64,000 bases of DNA. Origin: Streptomyces sp. CB01201. Lineage in GTDB: Bacteria; Actinomycetota; Actinomycetes; Streptomycetales; Streptomycetaceae. The position numbers and the translations under genes were made by a program. Below are positions 1-8,660 of the stretch, in pieces (position 1 is the stretch's first letter; each line of letters begins with the position of its first letter). The notes below the pieces were generated by a model. It ran no database searches and had not been told where the DNA came from. It saw nothing but the letters and a program-made list of their open reading frames with translations. Where the stretch lies: contig NZ_NNBJ01000002.1 in the NCBI RefSeq assembly GCF_002803085.1, positions 433,590-497,589 of the forward strand. The letters are read 5' to 3'.

Positions 1-15
1 GGCCAACCCCCCCCC

Positions 16-1197
16 TCAGCCCCGCCCCAACACCACCGTTCCGGAGGAACAGAACCAACCCCCCGTCCCCGACGCAACCGCCAGCTCCGGAAGCCGCCCC
101 CCGGCCTTACGCACCTGCCCCGCCCCCGCCTCCCCCCGAAGCTGCCGTACCGCCTCCACCAGGAGGAAGAGGCCCCGCATCCCGGGATGGCAGGCCGACA
201 GCCCGCCCCCGTCGGTGTTGACCGGGAGGTCACCCGTGCGCAGCAGCCGCCCCTTCTCCACGAACGCGCCGCCCTCGCCCTTCCCGCAGAAGCCGAGGTC
301 CTCCAGGGTCACCAGGGTCATGTACGTGAACGCGTCGTAGATCTCCGCCAGGTCCACGTCCGCCGGACCCACCCCGGCCCGTTCGAAGGCGAGGCGGCCG
401 GAGACCGCCGCCGGGGACACCGTGAAGTCCTCCCACTCCGACATCGTCGTGTGCGACACCGACATGCCCGAACCCAGCACCCACACCGGTGACTTGGCGG
501 TGTCCGGCACATACTCCTCGGCCGCGAGCAGCACCGCGCAGCCCCCGTCGGAGCGGATGCAGCAGTGCAGTTTGGTGAACGGGTCCGCGATCATCGGGCC
601 GGACAGTACGTCGTCGACGGTGATCGGATCGCGGAACATCGCGTCCGGGTTGGCCGCCGCGTTCGCCCGCGCCTGCACCGCCACCTCCGCCAACTGCTCC
701 ACGGTGGTGCCGAATTGATGCATGTGGCGCCGCGCGGCCATCGCGTACTTGGAGATCAGGGTGTGCCCGTACGGCACCTCGAACTGGAGCGGTCCCCGCG
801 CGCCGAAGGACAGGTTGGAGGTGCGCCGCCCCGCCTTGATGTCCGCGCGCGCGGTCGAGCCGTACACCAGCAGGACCGCGTTGGCGTGCCCGGCCGCGAT
901 CGCGTCGGCGGCGTGCGCGGCCATGGCCTCCCAGGTGGCGCCCCCGACCGTGGTGGAGTCGACCCAGGTCGGGCGGAGCCCGAGGTACTCCGCCACCTCC
1001 ACCGGCGCGAGCGTGCCGAGCCCCGCGGAGCCGAACCCGTCGACGACCGAGCGGTCGAGCCCGGAGTCCGCGAGCGCGCGCCGGGCGGCCTGGGCGTGCA
1101 GGGCGTAGGGGGTGGCGTCGTCCACCCGGCCCGTGTCGGAGAGCGCGACCCCGACCACAGCGACCTTGCGGGGGCGGCGCGTTGAGGGTGATGGCAT
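16..1197 (-). CDS. Ltp-type (SCP2-like) thiolase/lipid-transfer protein
   Basis: This 393-residue protein belongs to the thiolase-fold lipid-transfer (Ltp) group that acts on CoA thioesters. It has the family block YDAFTYMTLVTLEDLGFCGK and the later GGGLSACHPGM glycine-rich loop. The loop that carries the nucleophilic cysteine in true thiolases reads VGGATW here, so thiolysis is doubtful; Ltp2-type members of the family are instead retro-aldolases in steroid side-chain breakdown. It diverges from the acyl-CoA dehydrogenase at 1381. The ATG lies only 3 bases from a TCTGACG palindrome and has no Shine-Dalgarno sequence, so the mRNA is probably leaderless and the operator would cover its core promoter. 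The family call is firm; the exact reaction is inferred. Confidence 0.85.
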   Translation of the reverse strand: MPSPSTRRPRKVAVVGVALSDTGRVDDATPYALHAQAARRALADSGLDRSVVDGFGSAGLGTLAPVEVAEYLGLRPTWVDSTTVGGATWEAMAAHAADAIAAGHANAVLLVYGSTARADIKAGRRTSNLSFGARGPLQFEVPYGHTLISKYAMAARRHMHQFGTTVEQLAEVAVQARANAAANPDAMFRDPITVDDVLSGPMIADPFTKLHCCIRSDGGCAVLLAAEEYVPDTAKSPVWVLGSGMSVSHTTMSEWEDFTVSPAAVSGRLAFERAGVGPADVDLAEIYDAFTYMTLVTLEDLGFCGKGEGGAFVEKGRLLRTGDLPVNTDGGGLSACHPGMRGLFLLVEAVRQLRGEAGAGQVRKAGGRLPELAVASGTGGWFCSSGTVVLGRG

Positions 1198-1200
1198 GAA

Positions 1201-1217
1201 TCTGACGGTACATCAGA
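1201..1217. promoter_or_regulatory. TCTGACG palindromic operator, site 1
   Basis: The sequence is TCTGACGGTACATCAGA, a 7-3-7 inverted repeat with one mismatch in the right arm. It lies immediately upstream of the Ltp gene start on the minus strand. It is one of nine copies in the window that share the consensus TCTGACGnnnCGTCAGA. Confidence 0.8.
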
Positions 1218-1328
1218 TCGGGTGCGGTACGGCGCCGAATGCCGCCTGCCGCACGCTGCCCGGCTCGCGGCGCCCCCGGTCGCGACAGGTCCTCCCCCGG
1301 TCTGTGCATTTGGCGGGCCCGGACCTAA

Positions 1329-1345
1329 CATGACGCCCCGTCAGT
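1329..1345. promoter_or_regulatory. TCTGACG palindromic operator, site 2 (weaker)
   Basis: The sequence CATGACGCCCCGTCAGT keeps a perfect TGACG-CCC-CGTCA core but diverges at the outer bases. It lies 36 bases before the acyl-CoA dehydrogenase start and 128 bp centre-to-centre from site 1, so each direction of this divergent promoter has its own copy. Confidence 0.65.
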
Positions 1346-1380
1346 TCAGAGGCCTCGCCTCTGGGGGAGGAGACCGCCGG

Positions 1381-2568
1381 ATGGACGCCGCCTTCACCGC
1401 GGAACAGGACGAGATCCGCCGCACCCTGCACGAACTGCTCGCCAAGCACTGCGGCCCACCGGACGTGAAGAGCGCGGTGCGCACCCCCGTCGGCCACGAC
1501 GCCGCGCTCTGGGGGCGGCTCGCCGCCGAGCTCGGGCTTCCGGGGCTCGCCCTGCCCGAGGAGTACGGGGGCGTGGGCTGCACCACCGCCGAACTCGCCC
1601 TGGCCTGCGAGGAGATCGGGCGCGCCCTGCTGCCCTCCCCGCTGCTCGCCACCGCCGTCCTCGCGGCCCCGCTCATCACCGCGCTCGGCACCGACGCCCA
1701 GAAGCGCGCCCTGCTCCCGCTCGTCGCCCGTGGCGAGCGGACCGCGACCCTCGCCGTTCCCGGCACCGGCCTCGCCCGCGCGCTCGGGCTCACCGGCGCG
1801 AACACGGACGCCGAGTGGGCCGGTGGCGGCCGGGCCGGCGGAGTGCAGGCCAGACGCTCGCCCGAAGGGGCCTGGCGGCTGTACGGCGAGGCCGACCAGG
1901 TGCTCGACGGGCACAGTGCCCAGCTGCTGCTCGTCGCCGCCCACACCGGAGGCTTCGCCCGCAGCCGCGCCCTGCTGTTCGTGGTGCACGGCGGGACGGC
2001 CGGGCTGCGGCGCACCCGGCGCACCACCCTCGATGAGACCCGCACCCAGGCCCGCGTACAACTGCGGGACGTGGAAGCCGAGTTGCTCGGCGCCGACGAC
2101 TCCGCCGACATCCATGCCGCGCTCGCCGCCACCGGGCGTACCGCCGCCGCCTGTCTCGCCGCCGAGGCCGTCGGGGCCGCGGGCGAGGCGCTGGAGCGGA
2201 CGGTGGCGTACGTCAAGGAACGGGAGCAGTTCGGGCGGGCGATCGGCTCCTTCCAGGCGGTCAAGCACCGCCTCGCGGACCTGTACGTCCAGGTGCAGGC
2301 CGCCAGATCGGCGGCGTACTACGCGGCCTGGGACCCCGCAGCGGGGGCGCTCGCGCTCGCCCAGGGGCTCGACGCGCTGCGGTCCGCCGCGTCGGAGGCG
2401 GTCCAGCTGCACGGCGGCATCGGCTTCACCTGGGAGCACGAGGCGCATCTCTACTTCAAGCGGGCCGCGTCCGACGAGCTGCTCTTCGGGCCGGTGGACC
2501 GGCTGCGCGGCCGGGCCGCCGAACAGGCCGGCCTCTTCGATCCGGCCGCCTCCGAGGTGCGGGCGTGA
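1381..2568 (+). CDS. acyl-CoA dehydrogenase (FadE family)
   Basis: This 395-residue flavoprotein should introduce an alpha,beta double bond into an acyl-CoA. It shows the family helices EREQFGRAIGSFQAVKHR (about residues 278-295) and QLHGGIGFTWEHEAHLYFKR near the C-terminus; the Trp-Glu-His-Glu segment is typical of FadE enzymes acting on bulky or branched acyl groups. The ATG at 1381 is chosen because a strong GGGGGAGGA ribosome site lies at 1363-1371. Its stop overlaps the GTG of the next gene in a GTGA, so the two are translationally coupled. Steroid-type dehydrogenases of this family often work as unlike pairs, but no partner subunit is adjacent. Confidence 0.9.
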   Translation: MDAAFTAEQDEIRRTLHELLAKHCGPPDVKSAVRTPVGHDAALWGRLAAELGLPGLALPEEYGGVGCTTAELALACEEIGRALLPSPLLATAVLAAPLITALGTDAQKRALLPLVARGERTATLAVPGTGLARALGLTGANTDAEWAGGGRAGGVQARRSPEGAWRLYGEADQVLDGHSAQLLLVAAHTGGFARSRALLFVVHGGTAGLRRTRRTTLDETRTQARVQLRDVEAELLGADDSADIHAALAATGRTAAACLAAEAVGAAGEALERTVAYVKEREQFGRAIGSFQAVKHRLADLYVQVQAARSAAYYAAWDPAAGALALAQGLDALRSAASEAVQLHGGIGFTWEHEAHLYFKRAASDELLFGPVDRLRGRAAEQAGLFDPAASEVRA

Positions 2569-3065
2569 GCGCCGGGACCGACAGACCCGCGCCCGGGGTG
2601 CGGCTGATGCGGAAGGTGTCGTCGACGCGGGCGTTCGCCAGGGTCGCGCCGCACTTCGTGCCCGCGATGGACCGGGCGGTGCACCGCCTCACCCGGGGCC
2701 GGGTCATCCTCAGCGCACAGATGCTGCCCGGTGCCGTGCTGACCGCGTACGGGGCCAAGTCGGGCCTGCCGCGCGCCACCCCGCTGGCCTGCATGCCCGA
2801 GGAGGGCCGGGCCTCGTGGGTGCTCATCGGGTCCAATTTCGGGCGGCCGGGCCATCCGGCGTGGACCGCGAACCTGCTCGCCCATCCGGACGCCGAGATC
2901 AGCTGGAAGGGCCGGGACATACCGGTGCGGGCCCGGCTGCTGGAGGGCGAGGAGCGGGCCGCGGTGTGGGAGGCTGCCCTCAAGTTCTGGCCCCCGTACG
3001 CCACTTACCAGTCCCGGATCGAGCGGGAGATACGCCTGTTCCGGCTGGAGCGGCGCGAGGCCTGA
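2565..3065 (+). CDS. deazaflavin (F420)-dependent nitroreductase-family protein
   Basis: This 166-residue protein has the split-barrel pattern of the Ddn/F420-dependent reductase family. The signs are GAKSGLPRATPLACM (about residues 59-73), then a WVLIGSNFG strand and PAWTANLLAHPDAEI. Such enzymes bind deazaflavin cofactor F420 and reduce enones, quinones or nitro groups. The GTG start overlaps the stop of the acyl-CoA dehydrogenase, so it is probably co-translated and acts in the same pathway. Nearby fbiC and luciferase-like genes make F420 use plausible. The substrate is unknown. Confidence 0.82.
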   Translation: MSAGTDRPAPGVRLMRKVSSTRAFARVAPHFVPAMDRAVHRLTRGRVILSAQMLPGAVLTAYGAKSGLPRATPLACMPEEGRASWVLIGSNFGRPGHPAWTANLLAHPDAEISWKGRDIPVRARLLEGEERAAVWEAALKFWPPYATYQSRIEREIRLFRLERREA

Positions 3066-3141
3066 CGGGGTTCGGGCCCTGGCGCGGGTTCGGGGCCTGC
3101 GGGGAATCGGGCCTTGGCGCGCAGGGGGCCCGGGACGGGAA

Positions 3142-3184
3142 CGCCGACGGCGGTTGCCCCCCTAGGGGTGAACCGCCGTCGGCG
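3142..3184. terminator. bidirectional hairpin terminator
   Basis: A perfect 14-bp stem, CGCCGACGGCGGTT pairing with AACCGCCGTCGGCG, encloses a 15-base loop. It sits between the convergent acyl-CoA dehydrogenase operon and the TetR gene and could serve both. Confidence 0.8.
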
Positions 3185-3219
3185 CGACAGGACTTGGGTA
3201 TCGACCGACGTGCCCGTGG

Positions 3220-3867
3220 CTACTTCGTCGGCTTCTTGCCCGTGATGCCCAGGTGGACCAACAGCGCCAGGTTCGGCTTCAGTTCGGCCTGCTTGACGCC
3301 CCAGGTCTGGAAGCCCTTCTGGTGCGAGGCCACCGAGGCCAGCATCGCGACGAGCGAGCCCGCCATCGCCGCGGGGCTGACGTCCTTGTCGACCTTGTTC
3401 TTGGCCTGGAGTTCGGTGACCGCGTCCGTAAGGGAGTTGGTGACCGAGTTCAGGATCTTCATGCGGATCTTGTAGAAGCGTTTGTCGCCCTCCGCGGCGC
3501 CCAGATCGACGACCCTGAGGATGGCGTCGTTCTTGCGCCAGAAGTCGAGGAACCCCTCCACGAGTTCTTCCGCCGTCTGCCAGCCCGCGCGCCCGACCCA
3601 GGAGCGGCCCTCGACCAGAGCGGTCAACCCGGCGCCCTCCTTGGCCATTTCCTCCGCGATCTCCAGGACGGCCCCTTCGACATCGGGGAAGTACTGGTAG
3701 AACGTCGCGGGTGAAGTGCCCGCCTTCCGGGCCACGTCGATGACCTTGACGTCCCGGTACGGCGACGAGCTGAGCATTTCACTGAGGCAGTCGAGCAGCT
3801 TCTGCCGTGTCGCCTGCCCGCGTCGGCCGGCCACGCGGCCGTCGACGGTGCGTACTTGTCCTGTCAT
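3220..3867 (-). CDS. TetR-family transcriptional regulator
   Basis: This is a 215-residue TetR-type repressor. The N-terminal helix-turn-helix spans about residues 20-65, with the recognition helix around TSPATFYQYF (51-60). The C-terminal ligand domain is helical and ends in a lysine-rich tail. It is convergent with the acyl-CoA dehydrogenase operon and upstream of the kbpA/afsK module. It is the only TetR gene in the window and so the best candidate to bind the nine TCTGACG palindromes, which is inference. Its own upstream region carries TCTGACGTC direct repeats rather than the full palindrome. A TetR gene occupies a similar place beside kbpA-afsK in S. coelicolor, as far as I recall. Confidence 0.9.
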   Translation of the reverse strand: MTGQVRTVDGRVAGRRGQATRQKLLDCLSEMLSSSPYRDVKVIDVARKAGTSPATFYQYFPDVEGAVLEIAEEMAKEGAGLTALVEGRSWVGRAGWQTAEELVEGFLDFWRKNDAILRVVDLGAAEGDKRFYKIRMKILNSVTNSLTDAVTELQAKNKVDKDVSPAAMAGSLVAMLASVASHQKGFQTWGVKQAELKPNLALLVHLGITGKKPTK

Positions 3868-3985
3868 GCCGTCAGCTTACCGAGGGGTGATCGGAGCGCG
3901 ATTCGGCCGAGTGCAAATGGGGGCCCAGGGGCGGTATGTACCGATGGGCGCGGGAAACCGGTCGCCCCGCGTGACCGTCCAGGAG

Positions 3986-4035
3986 CCGTCTGACGTCCGT
4001 CCGATGTCCGTCTGACGTCTGAAGTCCGTCCGATG
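3986..4035. repeat. direct repeats containing TCTGACGTC half-sites
   Basis: CCGTCTGACGTC occurs at 3986-3997 and again at 4008-4019, 22 bp apart. GTCCGTCCGATG occurs at 3995-4006 and at 4024-4035. The TCTGACG segment matches one arm of the palindrome found elsewhere, so these may be half-sites for autoregulation of the TetR gene about 120 bp away. Confidence 0.45.
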
Positions 4036-4152
4036 ACTGCCGGCTGTCCGCCCGGCTGCCCGTCGGCCGGCCTCCGGCCGTCAGCGGGCCGCCCCGTCGG
4101 CGTGCGAAGGCCGTGCCGCCCGTGAACGACCGGGCCTGCCACTCGAATGGTG

Positions 4153-4186
4153 TTATCAACACCCTGTGGACAACTTTGGTGGACAA
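4153..4186. promoter_or_regulatory. cluster of three DnaA-box-like nonamers
   Basis: TTATCAACA (4153-4161), TGTGGACAA (4165-4173, the exact complement of TTGTCCACA) and GGTGGACAA (4178-4186) lie within 34 bp. TTGTCCACA is the Streptomyces DnaA-box consensus. The spacing suggests a DnaA-binding regulatory site, since no origin-like gene set is nearby. Confidence 0.45.
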
Positions 4187-4342
4187 CCCGTGCGGGACTT
4201 GACCGAATGACCCGCCGTACGCCCCAATCTGGCCATATGTTCGAATTATGCGTCCGCGTCGCACGTGATGGCTCGTTAGCTTGGCCCCGACGCGGTCCCA
4301 CGACGGTCCCACCGCGGGGCACCTCAGGAAGGAAACAGGCGC

Positions 4343-5134
4343 ATGGGCGGATATCCGGAAGGCGCGCCGTGCTGGGCCGACGTCTCGCTGGCCGACCTGG
4401 CGGCTGGCAAGCGGTTCTACGGCGAGCTGTTCGGCTGGACCTTTGACGAGGACACCGCGGAGCGGCACGGGCGCTACACCCGCGCCTACAAGGACGGCAG
4501 GAGTGTCGCGGCCCTCCAGCCCAAGCGGGACGGCCGGATGCCCACCTCCTGGACCGTCTACCTCGCCACTCCGGACGCGCGGGCGCTCGCCGCCCGCATC
4601 CGCGAGGCCGGTGGCCGGCTGATCACCGACCCGCTGCCGGTGCCGCCGCACGGCACCCTGGCGGTCGCCGCGGACCCCGGCGGCGCGGTGTTCGGCCTGT
4701 GGCAGGGCGAGGGCCATGCCGGCTTCGAGCTGACCCGGGTGCCCGGCGCGTACTGCTGGACCGAGGTCTACACCCGGGACAAGGACCAGGCCGACGCGTT
4801 CTACGAGTCCGTCTTCGGCTATCTCGGGGGCGACCCGGGCGCCCCCGACGAGATCGGCGCCGACTTCCGCACCTGGTCGCTGCCCGGCACCGAACCGGGG
4901 CCCGAAGGCGCGATCGGCGGCCGCAGCCTGATGTCGGACGCCTTCCCCGCGGCGCTGCCCGACCACTTCCTCGTCTACTTCAGCGTCACCGACTGCGACG
5001 CCGCCTCCGCCACCTGCGTCCGGCTCGGCGGCCGGGTCACCGCGCCGCCGTTCGACATCCCGTACGGGCGGATGGCCGTCCTCACCGACAACCAGGGCGC
5101 CCAGTTCGCCGTCCTCCAGGGTCGGGACACGTAG
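4343..5134 (+). CDS. VOC-superfamily protein, probable KbpA (AfsK-binding inhibitor)
   Basis: This 263-residue protein consists of two tandem glyoxalase/VOC modules. The first begins PCWADVSLADLAAGKRFYGE and the second YCWTEVYTRDKDQADAFYES, each with the beta-alpha-beta-beta-beta layout. It lies directly upstream of afsK in the same direction. In S. coelicolor a protein of about this size encoded next to afsK, KbpA, binds AfsK and inhibits its autophosphorylation; the match by position and size is recalled, not searched. A ribosome site AGGAAGGA at 4326-4333 supports the ATG. No enzymatic substrate can be inferred. If it is not KbpA it is an ordinary VOC enzyme. Confidence 0.7.
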   Translation: MGGYPEGAPCWADVSLADLAAGKRFYGELFGWTFDEDTAERHGRYTRAYKDGRSVAALQPKRDGRMPTSWTVYLATPDARALAARIREAGGRLITDPLPVPPHGTLAVAADPGGAVFGLWQGEGHAGFELTRVPGAYCWTEVYTRDKDQADAFYESVFGYLGGDPGAPDEIGADFRTWSLPGTEPGPEGAIGGRSLMSDAFPAALPDHFLVYFSVTDCDAASATCVRLGGRVTAPPFDIPYGRMAVLTDNQGAQFAVLQGRDT

Positions 5135-5343
5135 TTCCTCAGGGTCGGCACGCGTAAGACTGACGGGCGGAACCGACGCGTGCAGCCCCCGGGCTGTCCG
5201 AGGTGTCCCGGATCGATCGGGAACATCCCGGTCTCGACCCGGGTTGGCCACCGGCCACCTCCGGCAGGGAGAATCGGGGTGCCGCGTGAGACGCTGCATG
5301 GGGCCGCATTCAGGCACGGCCCGTACGGGGAGGTCGCAGGCAA

Positions 5344-7704
5344 GTGGAGCAGCTGACGCAGCACGACCCGAGGCGGATCGGCCCCTTCGAGGTCCTTGGC
5401 CGGCTCGGGGCCGGCGGCATGGGCCTCGTCTATCTGGCGCGCTCGGCGTCGGGCCGTCGCGTCGCCATCAAGACGGTGCGCACCGAACTCGCCGAGGACC
5501 AGCTCTTCCGGGTCCGCTTCACGCGCGAGGTGGAGGCGGCCCGCGCGGTCAGCGGCTTCTACACCGCCGCCGTCGTCGACGCCGACCCCCGCGCCCCCGT
5601 GCCGTGGCTCGCCACCGCCTACGTACCGGCGCCCTCCCTCGAAGAAATAGTGAATGAGTGCGGGCCGCTGCCGGCCCAGGCCGTGCGCTGGCTCGCGGCC
5701 GGTATCGCCGAGGCCCTCCAGTCCATCCACGGTGCGGGCCTGGTCCACCGCGACCTGAAGCCGTCGAACGTCCTCGTCGTCGAGGACGGGCCGCGCGTGA
5801 TCGACTTCGGCATCGCGTCCGGGGTCTCCAACACCCGCCTGACCATGACGAACGTGGCGGTGGGCACCCCGGCCTACATGTCGCCCGAGCAGGCCAAGGA
5901 CTCGCGCAGCGTCACCGGCGCCTCCGACGTGTTCTCACTCGGCTCGACCCTCGTGTTCGCCGCGACCGGACACGCGCCCTTCCACGGCGCCAACCCCGTC
6001 GAGACCGTGTTCATGCTGCTGCGCGAGGGCCCCGACATCACCGGCCTGCCGGACGAGCTGCGCCCGCTCATCGAGGCCTGCATGCAGATGGAGCACCCCA
6101 ACCGCCCCTCGCCCGAGGACCTCCAGGCCCAGCTCGCACCCCATCTCTTCGCCTCCGGCTCGGACGACAGCGGGACCGCCTCGGCCTGGCTGCCACCCCG
6201 CTCGGTGGCCATGATCGAGCAGCGCCGGGGCGGCGGCCGCATGCACGTCCTGCCGCCCGCCGAGCCCGCGCCGAACCCGGCACCGCGCTCCGGCCGCACG
6301 GGCCACCCCGCCCCGCCGCGCCCCGCGGAGCCCCCGTACGCGGCCCGGCACGCCGGTTCCGCCGTCACCTATCCGCCCGTCCACGCCGACGAGCCGGTGC
6401 GGTTGCCCGGCGCGAAGGTGCCCATCGGACCGGGCCCCCGGGCCTCGGACGCCTCCCGCGTCTCCGTGGAGGCCGGTTCCGCGACCGGCTGGGTGCGCAG
6501 GCCCGGAGCGCCCGCGGCCGTCAGCACCCAGACCGCGCCCGTGCCGCCGCCGGCCCATCCGCCCGAAGCCCCGGGCCGCTGGCGCCCCTGGCGCTTCCGT
6601 ATGTCGAACGATGTGTGGGGCACCCCCGCCGTGGCCGGCGACCTGCTGTACGTGACCTCCTTCGAGGTGCACGCGCTGGACGTGGGTACCGGCCGCCGCC
6701 AGTTCAAGACGCGGGACGTCGCGTGGGCGATGGCCGTGGAGGCCGGCCGCATCCACGCCTCCGACGGGCCCAGCCTGTACGCGCTGGACGCGAGCGACGG
6801 CGGCGAGCTGTGGCGGCTGTCCGCGGACGCCTGGGTGTACTCCCTGAAGGCCGACCGGGGCACGGTCGTCACCGGCACCCGTGGCGGCGGCGTCCAGGCC
6901 TGGGAGGCGGCGAACGGCGAGAAGCTGTGGGAGCTCTCCGGCGCCCAGAGCGACTTCGAGACCCCCGAGGCCGGTCCGGCCATCCACGACGGCACGGTCT
7001 ACGTCTGGCAGGACGCCCGGCTGCGCGCGCTCGACGCCCGCACCGGCGCCGAGCGCTGGTCCTACCCGGTCGGCGACGCGGCCTCCTGCGGCGGCGTCCC
7101 GGTCCGGGTCGCGCCCGCGCAGGACGGCTATGTGTACGTCTCGGCCGGCACCCGGGTGCTCGCCGTGGACAGCGCCTCCGGGCACGTCCGCTGGCACTTC
7201 GAGGCCCCCGCGGTCTTCCTGTGTCCGCCCACGTTCGCGCCCGGTCCCGCGGTGGCGGGCGGCGGGGTGTACCTCGCCGACTACCTCGGCACGGTGTACG
7301 CCCTGGACGCCTCCACCGGCAAGGACCGCTGGCGCATCGCCACCGAGTCGCGCAACTCCGTGGAGCCGGTCCTGGTCGCCGACGGCAACGTCCATGTGGG
7401 CAGCGGTAACGCGCTCTACACCCTGGACGCGGTCACCTCGACCCCCAAGTGGCGCTTCGCCGCGGGCGGGGAGGTCGTGGGCACGCCCGTCGTCGCCGAC
7501 GGCCGCATCCACTTCGGCTCGGCCGACCACTGCCTCTACACGCTGGACGCGGCGGGGGGCCAGCTGCGCTGGAAGCTCGCCACCGGGGGTGAGATCACGG
7601 GGTCGCCCGTGGTGCGTGCCGGGGTCGTCTACGCGTGCAGCAAGGACCGGTGCGTGTACGCGCTGGACGCGGTGAAGGGGACGGCCACTTCCGGATCCCG
7701 CTAG
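5344..7704 (+). CDS. afsK: serine/threonine protein kinase AfsK
   Basis: This is a 786-residue Hanks-type kinase with a C-terminal PQQ-type beta-propeller sensor. Kinase features are the glycine loop [11 protein letters not shown] (20-30), catalytic Lys43, HRDLKPSN (135-142), DFG from Asp154, and an activation loop SNTRLTMTN (162-170). Its threonines correspond to the autophosphorylation site reported near Thr168 of S. coelicolor AfsK. A proline-rich linker (about 280-420) precedes repeated segments of the form YALDA-TG, typical of PQQ/Pyrrolo-quinoline repeats. There is no membrane segment. AfsK phosphorylates AfsR, which switches on afsS and antibiotic production. The start is GTG. Length and architecture match the roughly 800-residue family. 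Confidence 0.9.
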   Translation: MEQLTQHDPRRIGPFEVLGRLGAGGMGLVYLARSASGRRVAIKTVRTELAEDQLFRVRFTREVEAARAVSGFYTAAVVDADPRAPVPWLATAYVPAPSLEEIVNECGPLPAQAVRWLAAGIAEALQSIHGAGLVHRDLKPSNVLVVEDGPRVIDFGIASGVSNTRLTMTNVAVGTPAYMSPEQAKDSRSVTGASDVFSLGSTLVFAATGHAPFHGANPVETVFMLLREGPDITGLPDELRPLIEACMQMEHPNRPSPEDLQAQLAPHLFASGSDDSGTASAWLPPRSVAMIEQRRGGGRMHVLPPAEPAPNPAPRSGRTGHPAPPRPAEPPYAARHAGSAVTYPPVHADEPVRLPGAKVPIGPGPRASDASRVSVEAGSATGWVRRPGAPAAVSTQTAPVPPPAHPPEAPGRWRPWRFRMSNDVWGTPAVAGDLLYVTSFEVHALDVGTGRRQFKTRDVAWAMAVEAGRIHASDGPSLYALDASDGGELWRLSADAWVYSLKADRGTVVTGTRGGGVQAWEAANGEKLWELSGAQSDFETPEAGPAIHDGTVYVWQDARLRALDARTGAERWSYPVGDAASCGGVPVRVAPAQDGYVYVSAGTRVLAVDSASGHVRWHFEAPAVFLCPPTFAPGPAVAGGGVYLADYLGTVYALDASTGKDRWRIATESRNSVEPVLVADGNVHVGSGNALYTLDAVTSTPKWRFAAGGEVVGTPVVADGRIHFGSADHCLYTLDAAGGQLRWKLATGGEITGSPVVRAGVVYACSKDRCVYALDAVKGTATSGSR

Positions 7705-7783
7705 AGAGGCCTGTCTGTCGGCGCGCCGTCGCGCCGGCTGTCCGTTCGCCTGTCCGTGCCGTGGCCGAAAGGGCCTTTCCCCT

Positions 7784-8584
7784 ATGGCAGTTGAGCCCAT
7801 CATCGCGTCGGAGGTCGTGTCCCGGCTGCGTGCCGCCGGGTGCGTATTCGCCGAGGACGAGGCCGAGTTGATACTCGGTACCGCCGACGGGCCCGACCAG
7901 GTCGCCTCGATGGTGGAGCGCAGGGCGTCGGGGCTGCCGCTCGAACACGTCCTGGGCTGGGCCGAGTTCCACGGCCTGCGGGTGGCCGTGGACCCCGGTG
8001 TCTTCGTGCCGCGGCGCCGCACCGAGTTCCTGGTGCACCGGGCGCTCGCCGCCTCCCGGTCGCTCGCCGACGCCTCCCGGCCGCTCGTCGTCGTGGACCT
8101 GTGCTGCGGTTCGGGCGCACTCGGCGCGGCACTCGCGGCGGCGCTGCCCGGCACCGAGCTGTACGCCGCCGACATCGAACCGGCCGCCGTGCGCTGCGCC
8201 CGCCGCAATGTGGCCCCGTACGGCGGCCGTGTCTACGAGGGCGACCTCTTCGACGCGCTCCCGGCCGAGCCGCGCGGCCGTATCGACATCCTCACCGCGA
8301 ACGTCCCCTACGTCCCCTCGGACGAGGTCGGCCTGCTCCCCGCGGAGGCCCGGGAACACGAGCCGCTCGTCGCCCTCGACGGCGGCTCGGACGGGCTCGA
8401 CATCATGCGCAGGGTCGCCCTCGCCGCCCCCGACTGGCTCGCCCCCGGCGGGATTCTGCTCACCGAGACCAGCGAGCGCCAAGTGCCCGGCGCCCTCGCC
8501 GCGATGGCCGCGGGCGGCCTGCGAGCCGGCCTGGTCACCTCGGAAGAGCTGTACGCGAACGTGGTGACCGGCGTGCGCCGGTAG
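7784..8584 (+). CDS. PrmC/HemK-like N5-glutamine methyltransferase
   Basis: This 266-residue class I SAM-dependent methyltransferase has the SAM-binding motif VVDLCCGSGALGAAL (about 104-118). Its catalytic motif reads NVPYVP, whereas HemK/PrmC release-factor methylases have NPPY. The NVPY form defines a PrmC-related actinobacterial subgroup annotated as putative protein-(glutamine-N5) methyltransferase, so methylation of a protein glutamine is likely but the target is not known. The N-terminal helical domain contains GLPLEHVLGWAEFHGLRV, the usual PrmC interdomain segment. It follows afsK by 79 bases in the same direction and has a GAAAGGG ribosome site. Confidence 0.82.
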   Translation: MAVEPIIASEVVSRLRAAGCVFAEDEAELILGTADGPDQVASMVERRASGLPLEHVLGWAEFHGLRVAVDPGVFVPRRRTEFLVHRALAASRSLADASRPLVVVDLCCGSGALGAALAAALPGTELYAADIEPAAVRCARRNVAPYGGRVYEGDLFDALPAEPRGRIDILTANVPYVPSDEVGLLPAEAREHEPLVALDGGSDGLDIMRRVALAAPDWLAPGGILLTETSERQVPGALAAMAAGGLRAGLVTSEELYANVVTGVRR

Positions 8585-8624
8585 CGGCGCCGCCCGGGCC
8601 GTCGGGTGCCCAGCCCTTCGGGCG

Positions 8625-8653
8625 GGTGGCCGGCCCTTCGGCGCCCGGCCACC
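8625..8653. terminator. hairpin between convergent genes
   Basis: A 9-bp stem, GGTGGCCGG pairing with CCGGCCACC, encloses an 11-base loop. It lies between the methyltransferase and the convergent membrane-protein gene and can act in both directions. Confidence 0.65.
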
Positions 8654-8660
8654 GGTCAGG

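Larger units (their letters stand above)
3868..4342. other. 475-bp divergent intergenic region (TetR / VOC protein)
   Basis: No gene is seen here. The region holds a pair of imperfect direct repeats at 3986-4035 and a cluster of three DnaA-box-like nonamers at 4153-4186, each listed separately. Base composition falls near 4145-4250, which is probably where promoters for the rightward gene lie; I could not assign a clear -10/-35 pair. Confidence 0.6.
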
